Source of the DNA: Asparagopsis taxiformis | Lineage: Eukaryota; Rhodophyta; Florideophyceae; Bonnemaisoniales; Bonnemaisoniaceae | Length of the DNA stretch: 29,805 nt | Direction of reading: 5' to 3' | Assembly (NCBI GenBank): GCA_030407315.1 | Contig: JALQPE010000823.1 | Location: 1 to 29,805 of the forward strand | Part shown: piece by piece, positions 19,801 to 28,800 of the stretch | Layout of the letters: every line of letters begins with the position of its first letter | Position numbering within the stretch: position 1 is the first letter of the stretch | Made by a program: the position numbers and the translations under genes | Notes under the pieces: generated by a model | What the model was told of the DNA's origin: nothing | The model's database searches: none | The model's input: the letters and a program-made list of their open reading frames with translations, nothing else

Positions 19801-19930
19801 CTATTGCAATGGGAGTGTATGCGAATATGATGAGAACATGAGGGAGGTAAGGCACGGACCCGGACTGCTGGAGGGTGGAGAGATATATGCACTATGTAGG
19901 CGAGACGGATTTCCACCGAGGGCTGCATGA
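16838..19930 (+). CDS. TNP2/CACTA-like DDE transposase, large catalytic part
   Basis: 1030-residue open frame. Supporting motifs in order: LPSTWALKD (8-16); YTDDFEPF (304-311), a plausible first catalytic Asp; PLNLPPRKRGS (325-335); VFLDPVGSIGDYPAVSHTL (382-400) followed by GHTSNSPCHICSFRK (404-418). This matches the D-(F/Y)-PA...C-x2-C block of the TNP2 transposase family. KPNVHRLVEF (674-683) and ELIFERMHQPLKKG (699-712) carry a plausible catalytic Glu before an H...K motif, and the tail has MHYCNGSVCEYDEN. Expected role: cut-and-paste transposition in the nucleus by binding terminal and subterminal repeats. The first ATG (16838) may not be the true start because coding appears to continue from 16128-16748. 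AATAAA follows the stop by 12 bases. The related KDZ or Plavaka groups are alternatives at family level. Confidence 0.75.
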   Translation: MAKVRIVLPSTWALKDVQTRPIFKAFRSDANNRSSEGEKSTAECSIEDSFIAKCRRGVLSDPFVRTAVVPIDSDGKKGLKHIYVPDGTAIRIRCHPGARQVAVIERAKGFRKNDRDGGKPKRRRVAVTSLWELHARTIVTYEARHDGEHDVHVEKYLQPRMSHLLEWERQHALRAISQCVIGAGAKGKGTRAGDVITVLLPIGMEEGDIVPHVVLVNRYLKEQVGEASTMLLCFSPGASFAEARNPPDRLGSPNYEEIRVSGVFSDGFGDHRSQWHPASPREDAPCWGKLEDGRNYFVYRFLLYTDDFEPFTSRKGSFGGCYMLPLNLPPRKRGSYQAVRVIGLPPPGVSTNCVLRYIVQDIVRGSTEGFPTKNAEGEDVVVFLDPVGSIGDYPAVSHTLDVLGHTSNSPCHICSFRKYDLSSTGGTKNAYTSVVNGQTSTHARSKYRNASTRKDATETQLRTLGLAAEEGEDLPFHVLSTSLEAVQEEVPKTENGVSVVPAIFDPYRSAVIAPDHLLSGLAQDVLNACISAASPRIREVAELQILGALKKFRMGRQNRLFGTNNLLSMNMSDIFSVLLIAPMAFENAARMMDGKGEGHREKFDGAVKLVVMFQKLVSCISFMPVWWKDGPHEVETADGEGGRNEYILGRTVDYVETLNEYCRKVKGAGAHLDKPNVHRLVEFCVHTLPAYGSVKHVQELIFERMHQPLKKGVRMSNHQSEQLSALELVLADDWQTRVAIVLREIGMEPQHWSSSECSQMVNVLSQELGREIDVEDEVVKNCFQEPVLQLLSQRRGKILSADGEIVTWRGHGGISIDEVKEYMNGKCDMAEGAVGVFKRFFTERYGSGTSGCGKYAEWVRRVSRSTTTEWGRKTVQRSGSLESGAIIHAVCPEQRICEDGATSQAILYPASRLTSEIMRGRINYEPRFFIVLAFFILRNESARDEQGTAYGVCLGLQKTDEGVFKVEERRRTVIVEMSEGVTEVFGMHYCNGSVCEYDENMREVRHGPGLLEGGEIYALCRRDGFPPRAA

Positions 19931-19942
19931 TTTTTAGGGAAG

Positions 19943-19948
19943 AATAAA
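19943..19948 (+). terminator. polyadenylation signal of the transposase
   Basis: AATAAA starting 13 bases after the TGA at 19928-19930, well placed for 3' end formation. Confidence 0.45.
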
Positions 19949-20050
19949 ATGAATAACCAGATGCATCACATATGAATTGTACACTCTAGGGCGGTGGTGG
20001 ATTGGTGCAAAGTAGTGGGGAGAGGATCTGAGAGGATGGAGGGAGGTATG

Positions 20051-20366
20051 CTTACAGCAAAGTCATCGTTACGATGACTTTGCTGTAAGAAAACGTTTCC
20101 ATTACAGTGGCCAAGAATTTTTTACCGGGTAAAAAAATCGTGGCAGCTGTAATGATTTGCTTTCTTACAGCAAAGTCATCGTAACGATGACTTTGCTGTA
20201 AGGAACCGTTTCCTTGCAGTGGCCGGAAAGCAAATCATTACAGCGGCCACAATTTTTTTACCCGGTAAAGAAATCATGGCTGCTGTAATGTTTTCTTTTC
20301 TTACAGCAAAGTCATCGTAACGATGACTTTGCTGTAAGAAAACGTTTCATTACAGCAAATTCATCG
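20051..20366. repeat. palindrome cluster 1
   Basis: Three 39-base palindromes (type A) at 20051-20089, 20164-20202 and 20300-20338: CTTACAGCAAAGTCATCGT, one central base, and its exact complement. A half copy sits at 20349-20366. Between them are type B inverted repeats at 20100-20154 and 20236-20290: CATTACAG(C/T)GGCCA... around TTTTTTACC(C/G)GGTAAA and ending CTGTAATG. Both types begin TTACAG and end CTGTAA. The central base of A is T in the first copy and A in the next two. The cluster lies between the transposase and the ParB-like/dioxygenase gene. Confidence 0.9.
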
Positions 20367-21037
20367 ATAGTTAAGGTTAAGTAACCAACTTTAGGATGTC
20401 CAGAGGACCTGCTCGTTGTAAGGAATAAGGAATATTGATCAACTGACGAGGAGGAAGCATTTTGAATCGACTAGGGTAGGAACGCAATGAGATTTGGTAT
20501 GCAAGAAAACTGAATCGCAGTAGTGAATAGGTAGTTGAAATGAATTCATATTGATGTTCTTTGGTGTATTGTCCATTGGAGCACATTGAAAACCATTTAT
20601 ATGATCACCGTTTAAATAGTCTATGAATCCTTTGCAGCCGAGTACGCCAATAGGAAGAAATTCAAGCAGTGGCCTGCACGGGAACCGTTCATTTGTGAGT
20701 AGCAAAAGTTAGTGTAGAAATGAATTTTTCAGACTTGTAGGAGAGGTGGATCGTAGTAAATGTATAAAACTCACGTAGAATCGATTGATAGGAATCAATG
20801 GTACGGAAGAAGAAGCGAGGTGGAGAGTGTGGATGAAATAGGTTGTTGGAATATGAATGATAATTGACGTGGTGAGGTAAACGGGTTCGATTGCATTATA
20901 TGCGCTAGAGGTACATACTATTAGGTGTAGATTGATGGAAAGGGCTAAACGCTTTGTGGAGGTATCAGGATCAGGTAGAGTCAGAGGTGCTGAGCGGGTG
21001 CAGCGTAAGGTTCATCAGGACTGAACGTAGGTAGGGA
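20367..21037. promoter_or_regulatory. intergenic region upstream of the ParB-like/dioxygenase gene
   Basis: No gene seen. It contains TATAAAA at 20763-20769, about 270 bases before the first ATG, and TGACGTGG at 20865-20872, which resembles the TGACGT core found upstream of the transposase. Promoter function is inferred from position only. Confidence 0.25.
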
Positions 21038-24000
21038 ATGTCTTGTCCGGACAGTATAAGAGAGGAAGCTGAGAGACGGGAAGCGCACTCGGAGGTACCA
21101 CAATTGTGGATTTCATCGTCTACACAACATTTGAACAGAGAACCGATTGAACGAACTGAGATTGCAGGGATTACAATGGGAGACAATAGTATCATGAATA
21201 CTACAGCGGAGAAGAGCAATTCTCCTTCTGCTGAAGAGAAAAGCATCACTATTGCTCAGTACAGCTCTTCTAAAGTGCAAGTTGATCCTCGCAAAGTGAA
21301 ATTTCCGACAGTGACCTCCCGTTTGGTGCGACCGGGTCGTGTAAACGAACTGGCCAGCATTTTCATGGATAGAGGTTTCTCTACCACTGGAACTATGATT
21401 ACAGTCTGCAAAATGGAAGATAACGAAGGAGACGAGTTTTACTGCATCGATGGCTCTCATCGCATAGCTGCTCTGCAACTATGCCTGGAGAAGTACTCAG
21501 GAAAGAACAGGGATTCCTTGGAATTGGTTTGGGTACAACAGTTGATTGCGCCGAACGGGCGTCTAATTTTCGATGCGCTGGAGGTTCTGAAACTGTCTCT
21601 CGAAGCCAATATACAAACTCACGATGTCGCTTCTGTGAGCATTGCCGACAATGTCTGTGCGGTCATAGAGTTTCTCAGGTTTTCCAACCAGATGGATCTT
21701 CCTGTTGTCCGGCTTATTCCTATTCTGAAAGAAGTGAGCTATATTCTGCCGTCCGACAGGAACCGTTCGGAGAACTCGTATAGGCAGTACATCAACATTG
21801 CGAAGGGGTTCAATCGCACAGACAGCGTTGCTTTCGTGTACTGGAGCTCTATCCCTAGCGTTTACAATGCTTTGGATAGGAACAGAGAAATCGAGGATGC
21901 AAGAACCGAGGGAAGAGATCCGGACTTTTCTCGAATTGACTCTGCCGATATGTACGGGTGCGTGCTCGATCTTGTCAATAACGCAATATTCCGCAATGGC
22001 ACGGACGGACGCGGGACGCGCGATAAGGAGTGGTTCCAGTGGTTTGTGCTCGAGATGACAGCGTCGTGGACAAGGATGAGGAGGAAGAGAGGACTTGTCA
22101 GAAATATCGGAAGCGGAAGTCCGTTCACGATGCGCACTTGGCTACTGGCTCTGTTGGCCATCTATGATATGGCAGAGGTCGTCCGCAAGTGGTTGAACTC
22201 TGCAACGATGGAGGAATTCGTGCGAACGGATTTGGCAGCAGAAAACGCGAAGGAGGTCGGGGATAATGATCATCGCATTGGAGAGCGCATTGTATTCGTC
22301 CTTGTCGACTTTCATGACGACGTGGTAGACAGAAGCAGTCTGAGAACCAAGAACGGGATGTTTACAAACAGTTTTTACGACAAACTGGAATATGCTACCG
22401 GGACAAAGGCAATGCAGGAGACGAAAGCGGAGGAGGAGAGGGAACGGAATCGCATGACCCCCGGAGAAATAGAAAAAGCACTTGTTGATGGCGCCAAAGC
22501 AGAAGACGAAGAAGCACCTACTGCCGCAGAACAGGGAAATAATTCTACAGAGAAGGAAACTGTGGAAACTTCTGGTCCTGTTCAAGCAGAAGAAGGAGTA
22601 TCTGCCGAAGCCCAAGTAGAGCAGGAAGTTTCTGCTGTTGTGGAGGAAGAACAGGAAATTACTCCAAATGTGGTGGCTGAAGAAGTGATTCCTGCTGTCG
22701 CGACGAAAGCAATAGAAGAGGCACCTCTGAGCACCCCGAAAGAAGCAGAAGACCGTCCTGCCGCAGCAAAAGAGGGAGGACAGGAACGTCCTGCCACGCG
22801 TCTTGCAGCAGCTGAGAAGAGGGAAGCAGAACGTCTTGCTGTTCTCCAAAAAGAACAGGAACGTCTTTCAGCTTCAAGGGCAGAGCGGGAAAGTCGTGCC
22901 AGGGATAATTCGCCGGGAAGGATTGTCAGAGAAGATCTTCCTCAGGGAAGGAAACAAAGCGGCGATACGCAAAGTCTGGATATCAACTTGGACAATAGTG
23001 GTCGCATGGACATAGACACGCCTGGACAACAAGCTGGAGATGCGCAGAACCGCTCTGTGATATTGAAACTTCGAATCAGGACACCAGAAACTTACAGCAC
23101 TAGCCCGGCCGAAGTGGACAAGGAGAATTCGGGAAGAAGCAGGAGTTCTGGTGGAAGCGGCGATGAAAACGAGTCCAGGTTGCATAAGAAGCGAAGAAGG
23201 GAAGATACTAGCGCGAAGTTTTCTGAGCCCAATACGCCGGATGACAACATTGAGATTGGGCCTCCCCGGGAAAAGAAGAGTAGAGTCAATGCAAGAAAAC
23301 GAACGACTGGAGAAGAAGCACCACTCTTCACTGACGAGCAAGAAAACTCCCTTCCAGACCGCACATTCGCAGAGGACATACCTGAGAAGCTGCCTTTATG
23401 CGTTCCTTCCAACTCGAGAATGAAGTATTATATCACAGAAGAAGACATTGATACAATCCGGACGGAGATAATGGAAGCAGCTGCAGGCTACTCTACTTTG
23501 GTATGTCCCCTCGGTTCTTGTGAAAGCCAACAATACTTCAGCTACCAGAGAAGAATGATCGACGAGCTTGGTTACGTGGTGTTGCAAGACATTTTCTCTT
23601 CTACTACAGTGGGAGCAGCTACGCACGAGTTATTCACACAGATGGCCAGCACATTCCAAGGTACTACAAGTGGCTCAAGTGCAAGTCAGAAGAACCCGTG
23701 GAAACCACTTCGACCGAAAGACAGCACTGGTGTATTCAAGACGGACCGGAAAAGCATCTGCGATGACCTTGAGCAAGAAAGCGCGCGGCAGTACAGGAAC
23801 AAGCTGATTCTGGAGCTAGGTAAGGCGATTTGTGCGGAGAACCTGAAGCTCGGGTTTGGAAGAGAAGAAGCGGTGGTCTTTCCAGAAACGGGTCTTCGTC
23901 TGATTTTGACCGCAGAAGGTAGTCAGGAGCAACTTATGCATACCGATGTTCCCGTCCGTGAGGGAACTGGAACTGGTCCTCTCAACTCGCCATCATATTT

Positions 24001-24298
24001 CATGATGGCTGCTGGTGCGGATGGGTTCATCATTCGTATCGCCAAGTTCAGCCATGTGTGCCTAAGTCATCCAGCGAAAGACAAGTACCGCGTGCCAGTG
24101 ACGAACGTGCGCATCCCACCGTATTCCCTGCTTGTATGCCGAACGGACGTGTATCACGGAGGAATGGGATTCGCGGAGGGTCGTTCTTCGGTGAGGTACC
24201 AGCATCCTATCCGGTCCCATCTATCACTGCGAACTTCCAGGGAGAAGTTGCTACAGCCTCCCTTCAATGTCAACTACTGGGAGCGTTTAGATATCTGA
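21038..24298 (+). CDS. ParB-like domain fused to a 2-oxoglutarate/Fe(II) dioxygenase-like domain
   Basis: Intact 1086-residue intronless frame. Residues about 92-150 (SRLVRPGRVNELASIFMDRG, then FYCIDGSHRIAAL at 135-147) match the ParB/sulfiredoxin N-terminal fold with its DG-x-HR motif. Residues 150-450 are a conserved, mostly helical extension shared with the second copy. Residues 470-780 are a Glu/Ala-rich charged linker with basic clusters (KKRRR 717-721, REKKSR 744-749), likely nuclear localisation. Residues about 838-1070 look like a double-stranded beta-helix dioxygenase: GYVVLQDIF, then HTD (968-970) and VYHGG (His 1040) as the iron triad, and Arg 1053 as candidate 2-oxoglutarate ligand. 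A better initiation context lies at Met 47 (21176). A nucleic-acid-oxidising role is inference. No catalytic residue is missing. Confidence 0.7.
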   Translation: MSCPDSIREEAERREAHSEVPQLWISSSTQHLNREPIERTEIAGITMGDNSIMNTTAEKSNSPSAEEKSITIAQYSSSKVQVDPRKVKFPTVTSRLVRPGRVNELASIFMDRGFSTTGTMITVCKMEDNEGDEFYCIDGSHRIAALQLCLEKYSGKNRDSLELVWVQQLIAPNGRLIFDALEVLKLSLEANIQTHDVASVSIADNVCAVIEFLRFSNQMDLPVVRLIPILKEVSYILPSDRNRSENSYRQYINIAKGFNRTDSVAFVYWSSIPSVYNALDRNREIEDARTEGRDPDFSRIDSADMYGCVLDLVNNAIFRNGTDGRGTRDKEWFQWFVLEMTASWTRMRRKRGLVRNIGSGSPFTMRTWLLALLAIYDMAEVVRKWLNSATMEEFVRTDLAAENAKEVGDNDHRIGERIVFVLVDFHDDVVDRSSLRTKNGMFTNSFYDKLEYATGTKAMQETKAEEERERNRMTPGEIEKALVDGAKAEDEEAPTAAEQGNNSTEKETVETSGPVQAEEGVSAEAQVEQEVSAVVEEEQEITPNVVAEEVIPAVATKAIEEAPLSTPKEAEDRPAAAKEGGQERPATRLAAAEKREAERLAVLQKEQERLSASRAERESRARDNSPGRIVREDLPQGRKQSGDTQSLDINLDNSGRMDIDTPGQQAGDAQNRSVILKLRIRTPETYSTSPAEVDKENSGRSRSSGGSGDENESRLHKKRRREDTSAKFSEPNTPDDNIEIGPPREKKSRVNARKRTTGEEAPLFTDEQENSLPDRTFAEDIPEKLPLCVPSNSRMKYYITEEDIDTIRTEIMEAAAGYSTLVCPLGSCESQQYFSYQRRMIDELGYVVLQDIFSSTTVGAATHELFTQMASTFQGTTSGSSASQKNPWKPLRPKDSTGVFKTDRKSICDDLEQESARQYRNKLILELGKAICAENLKLGFGREEAVVFPETGLRLILTAEGSQEQLMHTDVPVREGTGTGPLNSPSYFMMAAGADGFIIRIAKFSHVCLSHPAKDKYRVPVTNVRIPPYSLLVCRTDVYHGGMGFAEGRSSVRYQHPIRSHLSLRTSREKLLQPPFNVNYWERLDI

Positions 24299-24519
24299 TG
24301 AAATTAGTTCTTAATAGCATTCTATGGCAGGCATCAAGGCCGCCTTCAAGTAAACGATGAAAGTTAGGCTAGTACATGACGTTTGCGTATGTAGACGGGT
24401 CAGGAGATATACAATACTCAATTTAATATGAGAAGGGGAGGAAACTATGGTGGGCACTACTAGAATAGAACAAGGTAATATCGCAGTCGTCTTTGGTTAC
24501 AACATTGAGGTGAGGAAGG
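24299..24519. other. 3' flank of the dioxygenase gene
   Basis: About 220 bases between the stop codon and palindrome cluster 2. No canonical AATAAA and no repeat recognised. Confidence 0.4.
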
Positions 24520-24755
24520 CTTACAGATGATGCAGTTTCGCTGGGGTGCTGACAGCAAAGTCATCGTTACGATGACTTTGCTGTAAGAAATCAAATCATT
24601 ACAGCGGCCACAATTTTTTACCGGGTAAAAAATTCTTGCTGATTTTTTACCCGGTAAAATTTTCTCACCACTGTAATCAAACCTTTCCTTACAGCAAAGT
24701 CATCGTAACGATGACTTTGCTGTAAGCATCCCGGGTAAACGGCTTCGGCTGTAAG
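24520..24755. repeat. palindrome cluster 2
   Basis: Opens CTTACAGATGATGCAGTTT and closes with GTAAACGGCTTCGGCTGTAAG, giving loosely inverted ends. Contains type A palindromes at 24549-24587 (one mismatch) and 24688-24726 (perfect), separated by a rearranged type B unit with two TTTTTTACC(C/G)GGTAAAA cores (about 24597-24677). Confidence 0.85.
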
Positions 24756-25296
24756 CGGTTGGGAGTTTCGTCCGTCTCCCACCCTGGGAAGGGTGAGAAG
24801 GGAAGTGTGGAGCCGGGAACATCGTACAACGATGGTTTGGACGACTGTTGACGGCTCTGGGGAGCACTCTGCGTCGTGCAAGCCTGGTTTGCGCTGGCTG
24901 CACTACCTGGTATTGAACGGTTCTGTGCGCAAAGTTTACTCATGAAGGAGGTAGGGTGTTGTGTACCACACCAACCATAGTTACTAACATTTGCAGTGTA
25001 CTCTAGTGATGTAATTATTATTCTAGTTTCTAACTATACAATGATATTAAGTAAGTCAGATGTGCACAGAGCATGGTCTAAGCCTAGCACGGTAGAGAAA
25101 GATGGAAGAAAGATTGAAGGGTAGGCATGCAGAGGTATGAAGGCAGCAGTATGTGTAGACTATGGCAGTGGTAAGAAAATATTTCATGCACCAAAGGGTG
25201 GGTAGAGTGACATTAGAGAGGTGGTGTGTAGGGGGAAGGTAGGTGGAGATGATGAAGGAGGACAACAGAAACGAGAGCGAGGGTTGAGACCAACGG
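24756..25296. other. intergenic between palindrome clusters 2 and 3
   Basis: About 540 bases with no supported gene or repeat. It includes GTTACTAACATTTGCAG near 24980, which resembles a branch point plus 3' splice site, but no exon could be defined. Confidence 0.4.
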
Positions 25297-25618
25297 CTTA
25301 CAGATGAAGCAGTTTACCAGGGATGCTTACAGCAAAGTCATCGTTACGATGACTTTGCTGTAAGGAAAGTTTCATTACAGTGGCCATGATTTCTTTACCC
25401 GGTAAAAAAATTCCTGGCCGCTGTAATGAAAACGTTTTCTTACAGCAAAGTCATCGTAACGATGACTTTGCTGTCAGGAAACAAAACATTACAGTGGCCA
25501 TGATTTCTTTACCCGGTAAAAAAATTCCTGGCCTCTGTAATGAAACGTTTCCTTACAGCAAAGTCATCGTAACGATGGCTTTGCTGTAAGGATCCTTGGT
25601 AAACTGCCTGAGCTGTAA
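25297..25618. repeat. palindrome cluster 3
   Basis: Opens CTTACAGATGAAGCAGTTTA and closes GGTAAACTGCCTGAGCTGTAA, an inverted end pair. Type A palindromes at 25326-25364, 25439-25477 (one mismatch) and 25552-25590 (one mismatch) alternate with type B inverted repeats at 25373-25428 and 25487-25542. The whole cluster thus behaves like one short inverted-repeat unit bounded by TTACAG...CTGTAA. It lies just upstream of the second ParB-like/dioxygenase copy. Confidence 0.9.
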
Positions 25619-25823
25619 TTGTCGTACAACGAAAAGTGATGTGGAAGGTTCGGATTGGTCAACCGCTGAATATCATTACCAGGGTGTATACTAATAGGAA
25701 TATGTCAGATCTCTAAGTTTCGCCTATCTTACTCAGCTTACGCAGCAAAACAGCTTGTCGTTCAGATCTTCTTCTCTCTTTCTCAATCTTTCACTCTTCG
25801 TTTGTCAATCACTCACCAAAGCA

Positions 25824-28800
25824 ATGGCTCAACAATCCCCAACGCTTTCGACCGCCAGGTGCGCTCTGCCAGCCGCCGTGACAACGATTCTCCCCTCTCC
25901 TTCTCCTTTCTCTGGCCCCCCCTGTCCCCATGGACGTTTGCGAAGCTGCTGCAGCGCTGACCCAGCTCAGCCCAGCACCTAAGCCCGTCCCCTCCCCCCC
26001 TTCCGCTTCCGATCCCGCGGTTGTCCCGACAATCGACGCTGGCGTTCCCGCAACTCCGCTTCCGGCTCAATCTGCCGAAGCGGCGCCAGCCGTCGAGGGA
26101 TCTGGTGCTCCTCTGCCCAGCTCGCCTGCTCCGGACATGATCATCGCGTCCGGCAGCGACTTGGCAGAGGATGCGGAGAAGGTCGATGATCACAACGCTC
26201 GTGACATCGTACCGAACAAGCCTCTCCGCAGCACCAGGCTGGCCTACCCTGGCACAGTGCCCATCCCGGTGGATGTGGACTACGACATAAGTCCGGAGAG
26301 CTGCCGAAACATTCCAGTCTTCATTTCCCCTCTGGATGTTTCTCCTCCGGCAGTCGTGTCCAGGGTGGTCAGGCCGCATCGCGTTGATGAGTTGAAGAAA
26401 ACGTTTCTCACTCAGGGATTTTCCGTGATTGCTTCACGCGTGTCCGTCTGCGAGGTGATTGATTCCAATGCAAAAGTACGACTGCAATATGTCGATGGAT
26501 CTCACCGAGTGACCGCGTTGAAGGCCATTCTCGAGTCGGCTGGACCTGCTCCTGCGAAGGACAGTCCAGAGTGGGAGGAGTTTGTCAAGTTCTGACATCT
26601 ACCGTCGCTTTGGAACTATTCCAGTCGACTTTCTCCTCCCACCGACTCGGCTTGGCCGGGATGTCTTCTGCTCCGAAGAAGTACTCCCGCTTTCACGGCT
26701 GATGAACTTCCACACCCACAATGTCAGCGAGGTAACAGTTGCTGACAATGTGTGCTCTGTGATGGAGTTCATCAATATCCACCGCCTGGGAAAGAAGAAG
26801 ATCGAGCCGACCGTTCAATACATAAAAGAACGGAAAGCGCTGAGCTGGATTCGTCCGAGACAGCTCATGCGCTACGTCTCGATCGCGCGAGGGTTCAAGA
26901 CCATTGAAAGCCCTGCTTTCAAGTACTGGTCGAGCATCCCGAACAGGCCGGAGTTCGTGCAGTTCTCTTCGACCGAGGATCTGGCTGGTTGTACGGTGAA
27001 CTTGTTGTTCAATGGGTCGTTCAGGAGTGCTCCGGATGTGCAGAAGTGTTTCATCCTGGAGATGACGGCGCGCTACACTTGTAGCCGTCGGTCGGCCGGG
27101 CTGAAACCGTACTCGGTTGGTACCATTGGGCAGGAATGGATTGCTGGTTTGTTGGAAATCTTCGGGTACGTGAAGGAGGTGGCCGAGTATGGAACGTGTC
27201 GGATGTGTTGAGGATGCTGGATGGGTCAATTCCCAGCCGTGGGTGACCCGAGCAAGAGCTTCGACATTCGCTCGCGCGTTGTCGAAGTTCTTGCTCAGAT
27301 GGTCCCCAAGAAGGGGTGCTGGGCAGACTTCCGTCCCAAGGAAGGCCCCCCCGATGGTTACAGTACGAAAATATTTTTCCCCGTAAGAAGTCTGTCTTCG
27401 GGAAGGACGCCAGGAAAATGCTCCTGCGCGTCACTGGGTACCGCGACATGCAAATGCGGAAACGCTTTCACGCGATGTACCCAGACATCCCACATGCTGC
27501 GCTCCCAGCCACATGTGGTGATGATGCCCCCATCCCTTCCTCTTCCAATTCCTTGCCCATCCCTTCATCCTCCATTCCTTTGCCCCCACCACCTCAACTG
27601 GAATCTTCCAGCAATTCCGAGGTTGCCCCTGTTCCTGTCTCTACCCCTGCCGTGTCTGCATCCTCCCCTGCGGTGACCCGGTCAAGCCGACTGCGCGTGG
27701 TCCCCAGGATGGCAGCGAACGCTCTGGTCCAGTTTCCCACGCCGGGACTGGTACCCCAACCGTCCTGTCCAAGCCGCGCAGGAGCAGGTCTCACCGGCTT
27801 CGCAGCCTGAGCCTGCGACTCCGGCTGCCGAGCAGCACCCTGCTGCTCCGGCCCCCGCTGTCGAAGCTTCCCGTTCTGCATCTGCTAGCAGTTCGGGAAG
27901 CTCCAGCGATGACAGCTTCGTCCCTTCACCATCCGGTGGGGTTGGACAGAAGACGGTTGCGAGGATTTCGACGGAGGGCCCTACTCCCGAGAATGTGGTC
28001 GAGGGCAGCAGTGCGAAGGGCGGTGCAGATCCTGACGAAGATGTCATTGAAGTCAGTGATTCTGCACCGCCCGGAGTGGAAACTTCTGGGAGGAAAGTGA
28101 TGCCCAGAAGGAGTACCCGCCTGCAAGCGAGTCGTTCCGGTCGTGGTGGAACGGCGGGTGGTGCTGTGGAGGTCGTCGAGCTGGAGAGCGCCCCCGAGGA
28201 TGCGGGTGAAAACTCCATCCTCGGGAAGCGTAACTTGGAAGCCGCTTCTGCGACGCCCGAGCCTTCTACCAAAAAGAGAAGGCTCGGTGAGGAGACTTTT
28301 CGAAGTCGTCGTCAAAGAAATCCAAGTCGGCTTCCGAGGTCGCTCTCGGGAGCCGGTTCTCCAGTTCGACGACGCCCAGGAGAATCCCATTCCCGACAGC
28401 ATCGTCGATGAGAATGTGGCCGCCGTTCTCCCCAGCGCAATTGCGTCTGGCAGCCGGATGAAGTACTATATGGAAAGTACGACGGTGGAGACGGTTCGGG
28501 CGGAAATGAGGGCGGCAGCATTCCAGGCAGCTGCATCGCCGGGTGCTGAGGATACGGTGGTGGACAGGTACTTTGCGGTGAAGAAGGCATTGTTGGAAAA
28601 CTTGGGGGTTATTGTTATGGAAGGCCTGTTGGCATCGTCCACGGCTGGTAATGCGACGCATGAGTTGTTCGGTCACTTCGCTAGGCAGTTCCCGCTGGTT
28701 GAGGAGGTTGAAAAACCCTCCCAGCAGTCTGATTCTAACGATGACGACAGGGAGCCACAGGACGAGCCGCCAGCTTTCGCAAGCCCGGCTTCGATCCTTC

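Noticed and set aside
21038..24298. Bacterial or plasmid origin, suggested by the ParB-like domain
   Set aside because: Neighbouring introns, nuclear-type basic clusters, lack of ribosome-binding sites and the adjacent eukaryotic-type transposase argue for a eukaryotic gene.
25380..25589. 69-codon frame inside palindrome cluster 3
   Set aside because: It is a repetitive translation of the alternating palindromes; similar frames appear wherever the cluster recurs.
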